Shown here piece by piece: positions 1 to 11,590 of a stretch of 64,000 bases of DNA (position 1 is the stretch's first letter; each line of letters opens with the position of its first letter). A program made the translations under genes and the position numbers. Location: assembly GCA_001972305.1 (NCBI GenBank), contig BDDD01000043.1, positions 235,717 through 299,716 of the forward strand. The letters run 5' to 3'. Under the pieces are notes generated by a model. That model had not been told where the DNA came from. It saw only the letters and a list, made by a program, of their open reading frames with translations, and ran no database searches. The DNA comes from Cephalotus follicularis (lineage: Eukaryota; Streptophyta; Magnoliopsida; Oxalidales; Cephalotaceae).

Positions 1-1046
1 GAAGAGGAGGAGAAGGCTCTTCTCGAGAGCGAACTGATGTTCCCCCCTTGGCGAGGTCTCAGGACCCCGTTCGTCTTGGTGAGCCTCAAGACATCAACCG
101 GTTTGAGGAAGATCTCGAGGCGCTGGGCGATTCTGGTGTTGACCTGAATACTCCAGGGGCACCCTTTGAGCTCAACAGGTTGTGTCTCCTTCTTGCTGAG
201 CTAAATGCAAGAAGGGGTTGGACCATCAACCAACTCTAGAATCACTGCATTCAGATAAGCTTTAGGGTATATGGCTTCTTTCTCTTTTTCTTTTTATATA
301 TACTCTCTGCTCTTCCTCTGACTATTGTCTTTCTCTGGCAGGCTCTGAATGATATCCATCTAATGATGGAAAACTCTAAGGTTGACCATGAAATAATCAA
401 CCACCTTCGCGGAGAGGTAGCAGAGCTCAAGCAAGGGGCCAATTCGACCCACGCCCAGCTGGAAAATGTTCTTGGGGCCCAGGAGTATGTTCTGGAAGAG
501 AAGAGGCAGGCTCTCAAAACTTTGGCCAAGGAGAAGTCAGACATGTAGAAACTCGCTCATTGTCACTCTAAACTTTATGACAAGTTTAGGGCTATCGAGG
601 AGAATCTCTCTTTGATACAAGAGACGGAAAATGCTCAGACTCGAGCGGTGGTGGACAATGCCCTTATGGAGTTCAAGGCTTCAGCTGAAATCCAAACGTT
701 GATGGAAAGCGTCGTGGAGGACTATAAGGCTTCCCCAGCTTTTGAGGAGGAAGTCTTCAAGGAGTATTCAGAATTCCATCGCCGGGGCTTCTACACTTGC
801 CGTAACTGGGTGGCTGCTCTTCATCCAGAGGTTCCTTTGGCTCCTATTGTGTATTGTGAGTCAGTGGAAGCCTTCTATTTCTATCCCAATGGGGTTGAGG
901 TAGAGGAAGAGAAATCTCTCCTCGCCCAAGGGGATGAAGAAAGGGCTGAGCACCCAGGTGCAATTGTCCTATACTCTGGACCTGCTGCAGAGACTATCTT
1001 AACTCCCCAACCTGAGAACGAGAGCATTGTTTTTCTCTTCATGTAA
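1..1046 (+). pseudogene. Convergent (antisense) gene of E1, C-terminal part, with intron
   Basis: This is the 3' part of a gene facing the element's own pol. The first exon seen ends at 266 and continues at 342 in the same frame across a 75-bp intron with GT...CAG borders and a pyrimidine-rich end. The protein is rich in Glu, Lys, Ala and Leu and looks coiled-coil (about 342-750). It ends in a better conserved block starting near 780 (FHRRGFYTCRNWVA) and an acidic tail, stopping at 1044-1046. E2 has the same protein on its opposite strand (55097-57500), down to RRGFYTCRNWVA and the NQL motif before the intron. Two in-frame stops (235-237 and 546-548) show this copy is broken. The function is unknown. 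The upstream domain is outside the window. Confidence 0.75.
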
Positions 1047-1189
1047 ATAAGGCCCCCTTAGGGGATGACAATGTTAAAACCTTTTGTTTTTGTATACCTG
1101 TATTCTTGTAATGTAATAAAACATAACTTTTCGCTTCATTTGAGCTTTACATTTTCCTTAGAAAAATTTATCTTAATCTATCTTATTTG

Positions 1190-1975
1190 TACACTTCTTT
1201 TATATTAGTCTGACATTTTTCAGAGCACGTTGCCTAAGTTTTCTAGCCCACATAGGACACTTGTATCAAAGAGCCTAGCCAACGAAACTTAATCTTTATG
1301 AATTCTTTTATTTTCGTAGATTAAGTTTTTAGGTCTGGTCTGACAAGTTCTTATGGATTTATAGACCATGGTCTTGTACTGGTCTGATATTTTTTAAACC
1401 AGGTCATCTGAGCTTTCTAGCCCCTGTGAGGGCACTTGAATCAAAGTGCTCAGTCCAACAAACTTGATCATTGCGAGTTCTTATGTGTTCGCCTCTCAAG
1501 ATACGATGTAAGTCTGGTCTAACAAGTTCTTATGGGTTTGCCGATCAGCATTTACTCCCTTTGGAGTCTGTTAGGATTGCTCACTTAGGAGTCTTCTCTG
1601 ATTTCTTCCTTAGAAGTATTTTGTGATTGTTCCCTTTGGAATCTTTTATTTTTGCTCCTTTAGGAGTCTTTTAGGATTGCTCCCTTAGGAGTCTTCTCTG
1701 ATTTCTTCCTTAGAAGTCTTTTAGGATTGTTCCCTTAGGAGTCTTTATTTGTCGAAGTGTTGAAGGGTATTCATTGAACATCCTTGTCTGACTGCTTTCG
1801 TGAGAGTCTTCTCTGACTGGAGACTTTAGTCTGTTCGAGACATTAGTCTATTAGAGACCTTAGTCTGCTTAAAACCTTGGTTCGCTCTGATGACCTTAGT
1901 CTGCTTAAGACCTTGGTCTGCTCTGATGACCTTAGTCTGCTTAAGACCTGGGTCTGCTCTGATAAGCTTGTATTG
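1190..1975. repeat. Tandem-repeat spacer between convergent genes of E1
   Basis: Three repeat families lie between the stop of the plus-strand gene and the end of integrase. Two diverged copies of about 180 bp cover 1195-1560. A 100-bp repeat (GATTGC at 1575 and 1675) contains smaller TTAGGAGTCTT units. A 36-bp unit (TAGTCTGCTT at 1861, 1897 and 1933) occurs three times. The same words, reverse-complemented, fill 54240-54960 in E2. Confidence 0.8.
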
Positions 1976-2159
1976 AAGCTTTTATTGAGGGAAAGGTTGT
2001 TCAGAGCTTTTATTAATATGTCTTGATCATTTGTACATATTTACAAACTTCATTGATAGTACTTCCTAAGGTGCTCGGTATTCCAAACCCTAGGAATCTC
2101 TCTGCCCCTAGAGTTTCAAGTTTGAATATTCCTGGTCAGAGCATCTTCTTCACCTTGTA

Positions 2160-3060
2160 AGGTCCCTCCCAATTAGGAGCTAACTTTCCTCTAGTACCAG
2201 TGGGATCAGCTATTGTCGCGTTTCTAAGGACCAAGTCTCCTTCCCTTAGTGGTCTAGGGTTTACCCTTTTGTTATAATAGCCGCTCACCCTCTACTGGTA
2301 AGCTGCTACTCTAATAACAGCTTTATCTCTGAGCTATTCCACTAAGTCGAGGAGTGTCCTCAGACCTTCTTCATTATTAGCTTCATTGAAATGCACAACT
2401 CTGGGAGAATGCACTACAATCTCGACCGATATCATAGCTTCTTATCCAAACAAAAGCTAAATGGTGACTCTATGGTTGTGGTCCGAGGAGTAGTTCTATA
2501 AGCCCACAATACACTCGGTAGTTCCTCTGTCCATCTTCCTTTGTTAGCTTCGAGGCGTTTCTTCAACCCTAAGATGATTTCTCTGTTGATGACCTTTGCT
2601 TGGCTATTGCTCTGAGGGTAGGCTACGGAGGCAAGCCTATGCTCAATTCTCCAATCCTTGCAAAAGTTTTGAAAAGCTTCACAATCAAATTGTTTCCCAT
2701 TATCAGAGACGATTACTCTGGGGACCCCAAATCTACAAATGATTGATTTCCAGACAAAGCTCTCTGTCTTGTTCTCCGTTATTGTGGCCATGGGATCTGC
2801 TTCCACCTATTTGGTGAAGTAGTCCACCACCATGATCAGGTACTTTCTCTGACCTGGTGCCACAGGTAATGGTCCGACAAACTTCATTCCCCACTACCCG
2901 AAGGTCCAAGGGCAGTGATGGATGTCAGAGGCTCTAATGGTCTTTTGCTAATGTTGGCATTCCTCTGACAGTTATCGCACTTGCGCACAAAGCTGATTGC
3001 GTCTTGGTGCATGGTCGGTCAGAAATAGTCTTGCCTTAACAACTTATTGGACAAGGTTTT
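2160..3060 (-). pseudogene. E1 integrase (decayed)
   Basis: The zinc-binding region and catalytic core are recognisable. The core reads CRFGVPRVIVSDNGKQFD, then an FCKDWRIEHR stretch, and then NSQAKVINR. In this family the last motif carries the third catalytic residue of the D,D(35)E triad (NGQAEVINR in E2). Here that glutamate is a lysine, so the enzyme could not work even without the stops. The C-terminal part (WAYRTTPRTTT and on) matches E2 closely. No chromodomain was seen, as expected for Tat. Confidence 0.85.
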
Positions 3061-4361
3061 GCCCCCATGTGATTTTCACAGACTCCTTCGTGGACCTCCC
3101 TTAGAGCATAATCAGGCTCTGGGGGAGTTAAACACCTCAACAATGGAAAAGAGAATGACCTTTTGTACAAGATTCCCTCTTTGAATTGATAGCGGTTGGA
3201 TCTATATACCAGCCTTCTCACCTCCTCTGGGTCCTCTGGTAAAACTCCATATCTTAGCCAACTAATGAATGGGGTCATCCAATTTGGTTCATGTTGGATA
3301 TCGATGTCCATCACCTCTGCCTCAGAGATTGTGGGACTGTCTAGATAGTCTACTAGCACGGTTTGATTCTTCTCCAAATCTCCTGTTGTGGCTAGTTTAG
3401 ACAAGAGGTCTACTCTGGCATTCTCTGCTCTGGAGACTTTCAAAATTTGGCAGACTTGGAAAGCAGTCTTCAAACTTTGCATATGGGCTAAGTGTTTAGC
3501 CATAGTATCTTCTCTGGATTCGTATTCTCCACTTTTCAGACCAACTATCAGCTGAGAATCACTAGAGGCTTCTAATTTTTGAACCTATATGTGCTTTGCT
3601 ATTGTCAATCCAGCAATTAGAATTTCCCAATCTGCCTCATTATTTGTTGCTTTGAACCCAAATCTCAGAGCATACTCTAAGGTCCACCAATCTGGACTAG
3701 TCAATAACAATCCTGCTCCACTTCTGGAGACACAGGATGACCCATCAACAGATAGCTTCCGCATGCCCTTCTCGCTTTCACAGGAGTCCTCTTCCATACA
3801 CTCTATAGGTGTATTGTCCCCCATAAAATCAGCCAAGACTTGCGACTTTATCGCTGGTCTGGCTTCATACTTCGCATCGTATTCTCCCAATTAGATAGAC
3901 CACTTGACTAGTCTTTCGGAAGTATCTTGCTTTGCTAACACCTGTCTAAGTGGTTTGTCAGTTAAAACTTTGATGGTGTGGGCTTGGAAATACGGCCTGA
4001 GTTTTCTTGTCGCAATGATCAAAGCATATGCATACTTCTCCACCTCTAGATATCTTCCCTTAGCATCGTTCAAGGCCTTGCTCACATAATACACCAGCCT
4101 CTGAACCTTGTCTTCTTCTCTGACTAGCACTGTACTCATTACGCCTTGTGTCACCACTAAGTACAAATACAAGTCTTCCACATCTTTTGGTTCTGACATC
4201 ATTGGAGGGGAAGCCAAATATTCCTTCAATTCTTTGAAGGCTACTTGACATTCTTCAGACCAGAGAAACCCCTTGGGGTCGCTTAATATTTTAAAGAAGG
4301 GAAGACACTTCTCTGCTGACTTGGAGACGAATCGGCTCAAAGCTGCAATCTTGTCGTTCAA
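3036..4361 (-). pseudogene. E1 RNase H and connection region
   Basis: The first RNase H starts with the thumb-like LPFFKILSDPKGFLWSEECQ near 4310 and continues to VLTDKPLRQVL. A second RNase H-like domain follows with DGSSCVSRSGAG (3740-3770) and NNEADWE (3630-3650), which carry the expected catalytic Asp and Glu. Two RNase H-like domains, the second of archaeal type, are known for Tat elements. Frames break at 3891 and around 3520-3585. Confidence 0.85.
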
Positions 4362-5500
4362 CCTCTACACATCCCTTCTATGCTTTGGAGGCTTCATGCT
4401 CTAAATAGCCGAGATATTCTCTGGGTTGGCCTCTATCCCTCTGTTGAAGACCATAAACCCAAGAAACTTACCAGAGGTTACCCCAAAAGTGCACTTGGAA
4501 GGATTGAGACGTATCTTGTATTTTCTCAACACCCCAAAAGTTTCTTCCAAGTTTCTGATGTGCGGACTTTTCATTGGTGTCTTGACAAGCATGTCGTCAA
4601 TATAAACCTCCATGTTTCTCCCAATTTGAGGTTGAAAATTTTTGTTGACCGACCGTTGGTAAGTTTCTCTGGCATTCTTTAATCCAAAGGGCATCACTTT
4701 ATAACAATACATACATTTATCTGTGATGAAGGCTGTCTTGTTCTCATCTGGTCTGTACATAGGAATTTGATTGTAGCCAGAGTATGCGTCCAAGAAGCTC
4801 AACATCCTATAGCCGGAGGTTGCATCCACTAGTTGGTCAATTTTTGGGAGAGGAAAGTGATCTTTTGGGCAAGCCTTGTTGAGGTCTGTGAAGTCTATGC
4901 ACATCCTCCACTTACCGTTTGCCTTTTTGACTAGTACCAGGTTCGCCAGCCAATCAGAGTAGAGCACTTCCCTTATGAACCCCGCTTGCAGTAGCTTTTT
5001 CACTTCATTTGCTATCGATTGCTGCCTCTCAGGGGCAAAGTTTCTCTTCTTTAGCCTGATCGAGGGCCGCATTGGATCCACACTTAGCTTGTGGACCATT
5101 ACATCTGGGCTGATCCCAGGGACCTCCTCTGTCGACCAGGAAAATACATATTTGTTGTTTTTGAGGAACGTTATTAGTTCCTCTTTCTCCACCTCTCCAA
5201 GTTGGGAACCAACTTGGAAGACCCTTTCTGCGTTGCCTTCTTCTAAAGGCACATGCACTACATCTTCTACCGACTGTGGATGCTTGGGCTCTACCTCTCC
5301 TCTGAGCTCTACATTTTCTATGGGAAGGGACTTTCCCTTCCCTTTGTCCTTTATGGCGGTCTGGTAGTACTGTCTTGCCACTTGTTGATCCCCTCTGACC
5401 TGTCCCACACCAAACCTAGTCGAGAACTTCACAAGTAAGTGCCTTGTTGACACTATCGCCTCCATCATGTTCAATCTTGGACACCAAATTATTGCATTAT
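4362..5500 (-). pseudogene. E1 reverse transcriptase
   Basis: This is the best preserved part of E1, with more than 350 codons open. Motifs in order are [32 protein letters not shown] (fingers and palm), [11 protein letters not shown] with the first catalytic Asp, MPFGLKNA, and [10 protein letters not shown] (4575-4620), which holds the catalytic YxDD box. It would copy the element's RNA into DNA in cytoplasmic particles. The sequence runs in frame from the protease side. E2 lacks the fingers of this domain. Confidence 0.9.
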
Positions 5501-5790
5501 ATGGGCTTGGTGTATCAACCACCAGGAAAATCATTTGCACCTGGGTCTAGCCGAGGGCTGTGCCTGCGAAGACGAACAAGTTGATGGATCCCAATGGGTG
5601 GACCATCTCTCCCACAAAGCCTACCAGAGGAGTCTTCACCGGCCTTAGCTGGTCCTTTGGAATCCTCAACTGATCAAAGGCATGTTTGTAGAGGATATCC
5701 GCCAAGCTCCCACTATCGAGGAGGATTCTCTTCATGGTGAATAACTCTACTTGAAGAGTGACTACCACTGGATCATCACGAGAGATACGT
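5501..5790 (-). pseudogene. E1 aspartic protease
   Basis: A retropepsin-like stretch with the active-site triad in LLDSGSLADILY (near 5700-5735), followed by QLRPVKTPLVGF and MVHPLGSI. It would cut the Gag-Pol polyprotein. The same domain is at about 51090-51370 in E2. A stop separates it from RT near 5545. Confidence 0.8.
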
Positions 5791-5795
5791 ACTCC

Positions 5796-7221
5796 CTATA
5801 AGTCCTCCTCTAAGAAGGATATTACCTCATATTCTCCACCAATTCTCAACCTTTTTCCCTGCGCATGTTGTTGTTGCACGAAGAAGGTTTGTCTGGCATA
5901 GACTTTTCGAGTCCAATTGTGGTCGCCGCCAGATGTGACCCCTCCAGATATAGTGTGTATCACACCTCTAGACTGCTGCTCTTCTTCTTGTTGCAGAGCT
6001 TGTTCTCTGCGCCCCCTTCTTTCTTGGGGAGCATCTCTATCCACGTACTTCCTTAGATGACCTTTCCAAATCAGATCCTCTATTTGATTCTTCAAATGCC
6101 TGCACTCCTCCGTATCATGCCCATGATCACGGAGGTATCGGCATTATTTGGTTGAGTCCCTCTTCTCGGCTGGGGATCTCAATGGTGCTGGCCACTGGAT
6201 TGGAACTTTATCCTTCTCCACCGCCAATATTCTGGTCCGCTTCTCAAAGAGAGGGGCAAAATTGTTGTAGTTGGGGAATGGTGTTCCCTTTTTTGGTGAC
6301 TCCTCCCTCTTGGAGAGCTTATGCCTCAGGTCATCCTTTGTCAACTCTGGCCTCTCCTTTCTATTCTGCTTCTTCCCTGGATCACTTCGTGAGTGCTCCT
6401 CCTTCTCCTGCTGATCAGACCAAAAAGCCTTCTGCTTCCTAGCCGCCAACCCCTCCTCTGCATTCACATATTTCTCTGCTCTTCTGAGGAAGTCTGCCAT
6501 GTTGTGGGCTGGCTTCTTCATCAACGATAAAGTGAATGGCGAGTTGTCTCTCAACCCACTGTTCAAAGCTGCCAAAACGAATGAAGGCTCCAAATCCTTT
6601 ACCATCAGAGACTCCTTATTAAACCGAGTCAGGTTGTATCTGAGGGACTCATTCTTTCCCTGCACCACATTGATCAGATGATTCGAATTCTTTCTCTGGG
6701 TGGTGCTGTTTAGAAATTTGGTGACAAATATCTCATTGAATTGCTAAAAGTTTCCCATTGATTTAGGGGGCAACGTGGCATACCACGTCTAAGCTGCTCC
6801 AATAAAATTCGCTGGGACTCCATGGCAGAGGACCGCGTCCAAAGCTTGGTGGACCAGCATGATCTGGGTGTAGTACCGCACATGTTGTATGGGATCAGAG
6901 GACCCATCATATTGTCTGAATGTGGGAAGTCTGAACTCTCTGGGCATGCGCTCCCTTAGTATCTCTAGAGCGAAGGGAGTGTTATTTAAATTCCTCATCT
7001 CTAACAGATACCCCCTAGTCTGCTTGGCTCCTCTGAGCCTCCTCTCCATCTTTGCAAACCTCTTGTTCATGGTCTGCTCAATATCCTCTAGGTTCCTAGT
7101 CTTGCTAGAAACTTGAGATGTCCCTGGTCTAACCGAGTAGTCTGACCTGCTCCTCACTATTTTCTCAGTCCTACGAGAAGTGTAGGAATGTGCAGGAGGC
7201 TCTTCTGCAGGTGCTGAGTAG
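5796..7221 (-). pseudogene. E1 gag, main part (capsid and nucleocapsid)
   Basis: The capsid-like core is visible as NLEDIEQTMNKRFAKMERRL near 7050-7110 and VQGKNESLRYNLTRFNKESL near 6610-6668. A nucleocapsid-like motif follows (DHGHDTEECRHLKNQIEDLI, 6060-6150) with a zinc-knuckle-like Cys/His pattern. The 5' part of gag lies at 9192-9539, beyond the inserted solo LTR. Several frame breaks are present. E2 has the same order at 49226-50990. Confidence 0.8.
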
Positions 7222-7226
7222 TCCTC

Positions 7227-9186
7227 TGTTTAGCATAAAAATATGTTATTTTTAAGAATTTATTTATTATGTTTTTATGCTTGAAACAGACTACTTTGGT
7301 TGTGTTTTATTGATTTTCAGGTATAAGAGCAAAATCATCAAAGTGCATTAAAACTAAGTACAAATTGGAAAAAATTGAAGACAATAAGATTAAAATGGAG
7401 AATTTGCAATGAACAGAACAAAGCGTCGATAGGTTAACTCATAGCGTCAACGCTTATATATAAAGCGCTAAAGGGTATATTTAAAGAGTTGACGCTTAGA
7501 GCTTCTCTGCACCATACTACATTGTTTGCTCTGCTAAACGTTGTCTATAGTCTCTCTGCACCAATACTTCTTGTCTGATCACTTGGCTAGTCCGTACTTC
7601 ACAATATTCTCTGCTGGCCAACACCTCAAGTCTGCACCTCAAGTATGCCCCACTCTATCTAATCTACTTGTCTTCCAGTTCGTGCTCTGCAAAGATGTGT
7701 TTTGCTCTGGTCTGGTAGTTTGAAGTTCCGTTAGTCTGCATTGATGCTAGTAAACTAGTCTGCTATGATATTTTTCATGGTCTGCTCGGTAAGTCGGCAT
7801 TGCAGGTCTGCATTTCAAGTCATCTCTACTAGTCGGGTATTCTACTAAGTCTACTAGTCTTACCTTCAAGCATAACGTGGTATGTCTTTCTCATACAAGC
7901 TATGCCTTAGCGTCAACGCTTAGTTCCAGTCTGTAATATTCAAGTTGACACGTATCGCATAACAAAGTCTGATTTTACATTTGAAAGCGTCAACGTCTTG
8001 AATGATTAGCGTCGACGCTTAACATAACTTTGCTGAATATCAAGTCAATGCGTAAACGCAATACAAGTTTGCCTTCACATATTAAAGCATCAACGCCCAA
8101 AGACACCACGTCGATGCCTACGACATATCAGGCGACAAAATATGGAAATTTTTAGATTTTTTATTGGATTGTAATATTAGCATTTAAATAGGAGTATTTT
8201 AGGTTAGATTTTATTTCCTTTTTCATTAAACACGTGATTGCATGTATAAATAGAAGAGGAAGGCCACAAAAACGAGAGACAAGCTTTACACAGCCGCCTC
8301 CTCTCTTTCTTCCAGTTTTTACAGTTTTTATTTCAATGTTTTCTACCTAAACTTTCAAGGTTTTTAGGGTTAGAACAACACCTAGATGTATTGATGAAAC
8401 TCAATTAATAAAAATCCTTGAACCTTTGATTTGTTCTTCAATTTTTTGACATCAAACACACTTTGTATGTCTGATTAAAATCTACATACACTTTGTCTGC
8501 GAAGAAGAATTTTGTTGAATGAATGATGCTTGCACGAAATCAATAGATGTCTGCTCATATGATTTGTCACGCCAAACACACTCCATAAAGACATAGCATG
8601 ACTACTCATACGGTTTGTCAATCAACTCACACTTCGTATAGACCTAGCATGACTACTCATACGATTTGTCATCACAGTCACACTCCGTATAGACCTAGCA
8701 GCTGCTGATTATCAAGGTCTGATCAATCAAGTAAGTGAGTTCTCGATATAATCTATGGTGAGTTTCTATACCCTAAAACCGATTTAATCTCACATATTTT
8801 ATTCAGTTTATTCCCTGTTTTGTTAGTTCAATAATTTGCATGCTTTAATTTCTTGTTAATTTCTGTTAGTTTTGAACCAGGTTTGATAACCATTGACGCT
8901 TTCCTTCATAGCGTCGACACTTTCAGTGTTTTATTTAGGTTACGTCGACGCTTTCAGCGTTTTTTGTCATAAACGCCGACGCCTTCATCATAGTGTCGAC
9001 GCTTACAACGCCTGTTTCAACAGTTAGTTTATTTTTGCATGTTTAGGAGTAGTTTTTGATAATAACTCTCAATTTTGCATACTTCACCTAGGTTGAATAG
9101 ATTATAACTGATTTAACTTGTGTCCTAGTGTTCGACCCATTACTTCATAACCATGAACTTATGGTATAAATTTAATTCTTCAAACA
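7227..9186 (+). mobile_element. Solo LTR inserted in E1 gag
   Basis: A 1960-bp insertion begins TGTTTAGC and ends CAAACA, giving the short inverted ends expected of an LTR. It is flanked by a perfect 5-bp duplication TCCTC (7222-7226 and 9187-9191). Removing it and one duplication restores the gag reading frame as seen in E2, which fixes both ends. A TATA box (TATAAATAG, 8245-8253) with a CT-rich stretch after it suggests plus orientation. No coding sequence is present. The lineage is not known. Confidence 0.92.
7400..9010. repeat. Dispersed GTCGAC palindrome cluster A
   Basis: Within the solo LTR, more than ten copies or near-copies of AAGCGTCGACGCTT occur (for example near 7415, 7440, 7912, 7985, 8010, 8890-8930, 8942, 8975 and 8995). 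Some are paired about 20 bp apart with a CTTTC.TTCATAG linker. Variants differ mostly by C-to-T or G-to-A changes at CpG. Confidence 0.75.
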
Positions 9187-9191
9187 TCCTC

Positions 9192-9539
9192 GTCCATAGG
9201 ATCCTGCTCGGGTAGGTCTTGCTAGGGATCATAATGGTAGTCCCTAGCACTGGAAGACTCCGTTCGCAGAGATGTATCAATCTCTGATCGCCTTGGAGGG
9301 CGCGTGGCCCCCCTTGGTGGGTTTTGCCTAGCCTCTTGAGGCTGTGGAAGTGCTGGGCTGGTCGACTTGGTCCAGCCTGGTCCTGGGGGCTGGTCGAATT
9401 GGTCCAGCCTGATTTTGGCTGCCCAAGTTGCCAGCAAGGTGGTAAGCCTCCCCATCTCTCGAAGGAGCTCGTTGAGTTGTTCACCGGTAATAGGGGCTTG
9501 ACCAGCAGCGGTCGCAGAGTTAGCTCCCCTCGGAGGTAT
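9192..9539 (-). pseudogene. E1 gag, 5' end
   Basis: The N-terminal gag segment reads PPRGANSATAAGQAP, then GEQLNELLREMGRLTTLL, a proline-rich stretch and SSARDY. It aligns with E2 from 49226. The expected start codon (ATG in E2, before PPRRN) is ATA here (9537-9539). A stop follows the YDP motif. The frame continues at 7221 after the solo LTR is removed. Confidence 0.8.
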
Positions 9540-9571
9540 TGTTGAATTATATCAATCGAAAAACCTCGTTT

Positions 9572-9589
9572 CTCACAGACGGCGCCAAC
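9572..9589 (-). other. E1 primer binding site
   Basis: Directly next to the LTR end, the minus strand reads TTGGCGCCGTCTGTGAGA. Its first bases, TGGCGCCGT, fit the 3' end of tRNA-Asp, a usual primer for Tat/Athila elements. The match does not extend further, so the primer identity is tentative. Confidence 0.7.
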
Positions 9590-10052
9590 TGTTGATGCTA
9601 AAATCAACTACACAACAGTCCCCTACGTGTAGAGGTTTGATTTGTAGATGAAAACGCGTCGAATACTCTGACAATGATGTTGGATTTGTGTTCTTTGGTG
9701 ATTCCTGCACAAAGAAAAAGCAATCTATCGAAAGACTAGGAGTTTTCACTCTCGGGAACCCACCGATGTTTAAATCAGTTAAGTGCAGAAAATATAATGT
9801 GTGTGTATAGCAAATTGCTCGACCCTTGCATTGTTTTTCTTAGGGTATATATAGCCTTACCTGACCGTGATTCTCTCCTAACAGCTTGCATCGTGGAGGA
9901 GTTTAATGTCCCAAGTAAACGACCAATTCTGTTAAGAGGCGTTTCCTTATTTTCGAATGTGGCGTTATCTCTGTGAGATTTGACGCTTTATTTGTGGGAT
10001 CTTTTTGGACACGTATCAATGCCACAATAAAAGATGAATTTTTTTCATATCA
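9590..10052 (-). mobile_element. E1 5' LTR
   Basis: 463 bp, beginning TGTTGATG and ending CATATCA on the plus strand. It ends precisely at the PBS, and its outer end matches the start of the E2 LTR (TGATAT). A TATA box on the minus strand (TATATATAC, 9845-9853) lies about 200 bp inside the U3 end. Confidence 0.85.
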
Positions 10053-11590
10053 ATAGCAAATGATATTTAAATATTTAAGTGTTATATTATATTGGTATTT
10101 GAGTATTAAACATAGATGTAAAAGTATTGAAGAACAAAAAAAACATATACTAAGAATTCAAAATACTAAAGTTAATTCAAAAAACTTAGAAATTAAGAAA
10201 ACATATGTTAACCTTTTTGATATGAAAAATTGAGCTAAAAAGGGCCCGACCCCCACTAACTCTAATTTGGTATCACGTGGGATTTTTTTTTCAATTATAT
10301 TTTATTCTTTGGATATAATAAAAACTAAAGCCTTAAAGTAGCAACAGAAAACATGTATGGTGCTATTGTGTTTTCACAAAAGTATTGTGTGAGAGTATTG
10401 CAAGTAAAAGTATTCTGACAAATCTTAAAATATTTGATAAATTCAACGACTAAAAGTACTTCTGTAAACAAAAGTAGTGAATATTTGTTTAATAAATATA
10501 TTTTTAAAATTTTTTTTTTTGGATAATTTATTTTTAAAATTATTGTACATATATGAAATGACTCAAATGGACATGAAACTTTAATTGTTTATTTTAACGA
10601 GTCTTTGGTGATGCACCTAAATAAAATTCATATTATTGATAATTTTTATTGTTCAAATTGTAAATTTATAAATCAATATTTATTAACCTCCAAGATTTAA
10701 AAAAAAATCACTTTTATTCTAGACAACAATCAGTATTTATACTCTGTTAAATTAAATTATGAATTAAATTGCACAAAAGTTTATAAAATATATTTTCGAA
10801 CAATAAATAAAGTAATGTATAGAAATAATAGTAAATCTAATTGAATCTAATTATATGAATTTTAAAGTGGTTGAAGACAAAAATAAAAAAGGAAAAAAAA
10901 CTTAGTAAATGGCTCTACGAACAAAAAACAAGTAATTGTAAGGTTTATAAAACCAAAATTAATGATTCTAATTAAAAATAAAAATGACATGATCAATAAA
11001 ATTCTTAAATTAATGATTCTAATTAAAAAAAGAAGAGATTAATTTAGTCTCAAATTATTACATTAAATACATAAAAATATGGGCTTAAGAAAAACACTTT
11101 TTCAACCAAATTGTTGTTCAATAGTTGAAAATCAAAAATACTTTTACCAAACCTAACTTGGTTGTTTTTTATCAAACACTAAATCCTACTGTTTTTAATC
11201 CTAAAAATATTTTTGATAAACAGAAAAAATTTCTTTGTACTGTCTGCAAACTCCCAGCTAAGATTAATCATAAAGGCAGCATTAATTACCCTCTCGAATC
11301 ACGTGTTGTAAGGAACAATTCCAATCCCTTTTATTAAATCTCGACGATCATTCACAAGGTTATCAGGAGGTGAAACTTATTCTCTATCTCAGATAAACTG
11401 TATCACAAGAAGAGAATCTGTTTACAGTATCAGATTTCTAATGTTTGAATCCCAAGTTGAACAAAGCTCAACTCAAAGGCCCCAAAGCTTTGCCTGAATG
11501 CTCATACATATGACAATGCGAGAGGTGAAACCTTCAAACCAAATTCCATTAGAATATCTGATGATTCCTCTTGTCCTTGCTTTACCAGGA
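10053..11590. other. AT-rich intergenic DNA
   Basis: Very AT-rich sequence with short A and T runs and small local duplications (for example AATGATTCTAATTAAAAA near 10960 and 11010). Frames up to about 70 codons exist, but codon use and composition look random. I see no gene. Confidence 0.6.

Larger units (their letters stand above)
1..10052 (-). mobile_element. Tat-type Ty3/gypsy retrotransposon E1, cut by the left window edge
   Basis: Reading the minus strand gives LTR (9590-10052), PBS, gag, protease, reverse transcriptase, RNase H and integrase (down to about 2160), then a repeat spacer and a convergent gene on the plus strand (1-1046). The second LTR lies outside the window. The gene order PR-RT-RH-INT is that of Ty3/gypsy. 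The RT motif [20 protein letters not shown] and the extra antisense gene between integrase and the 3' LTR are typical of the Tat lineage (Grande, RIRE2, Retand types). The coding region carries stops and frameshifts and is split by a solo LTR at 7227-9186, so the copy is dead. The five bases beyond the LTR, AATAG (10053-10057), should be the target duplication; the partner is off the window. Confidence 0.9.

Noticed and set aside
11125-11337. 70-codon plus-strand frame
   Set aside because: AT-rich with no homology that I recognise; consistent with chance in non-coding DNA.
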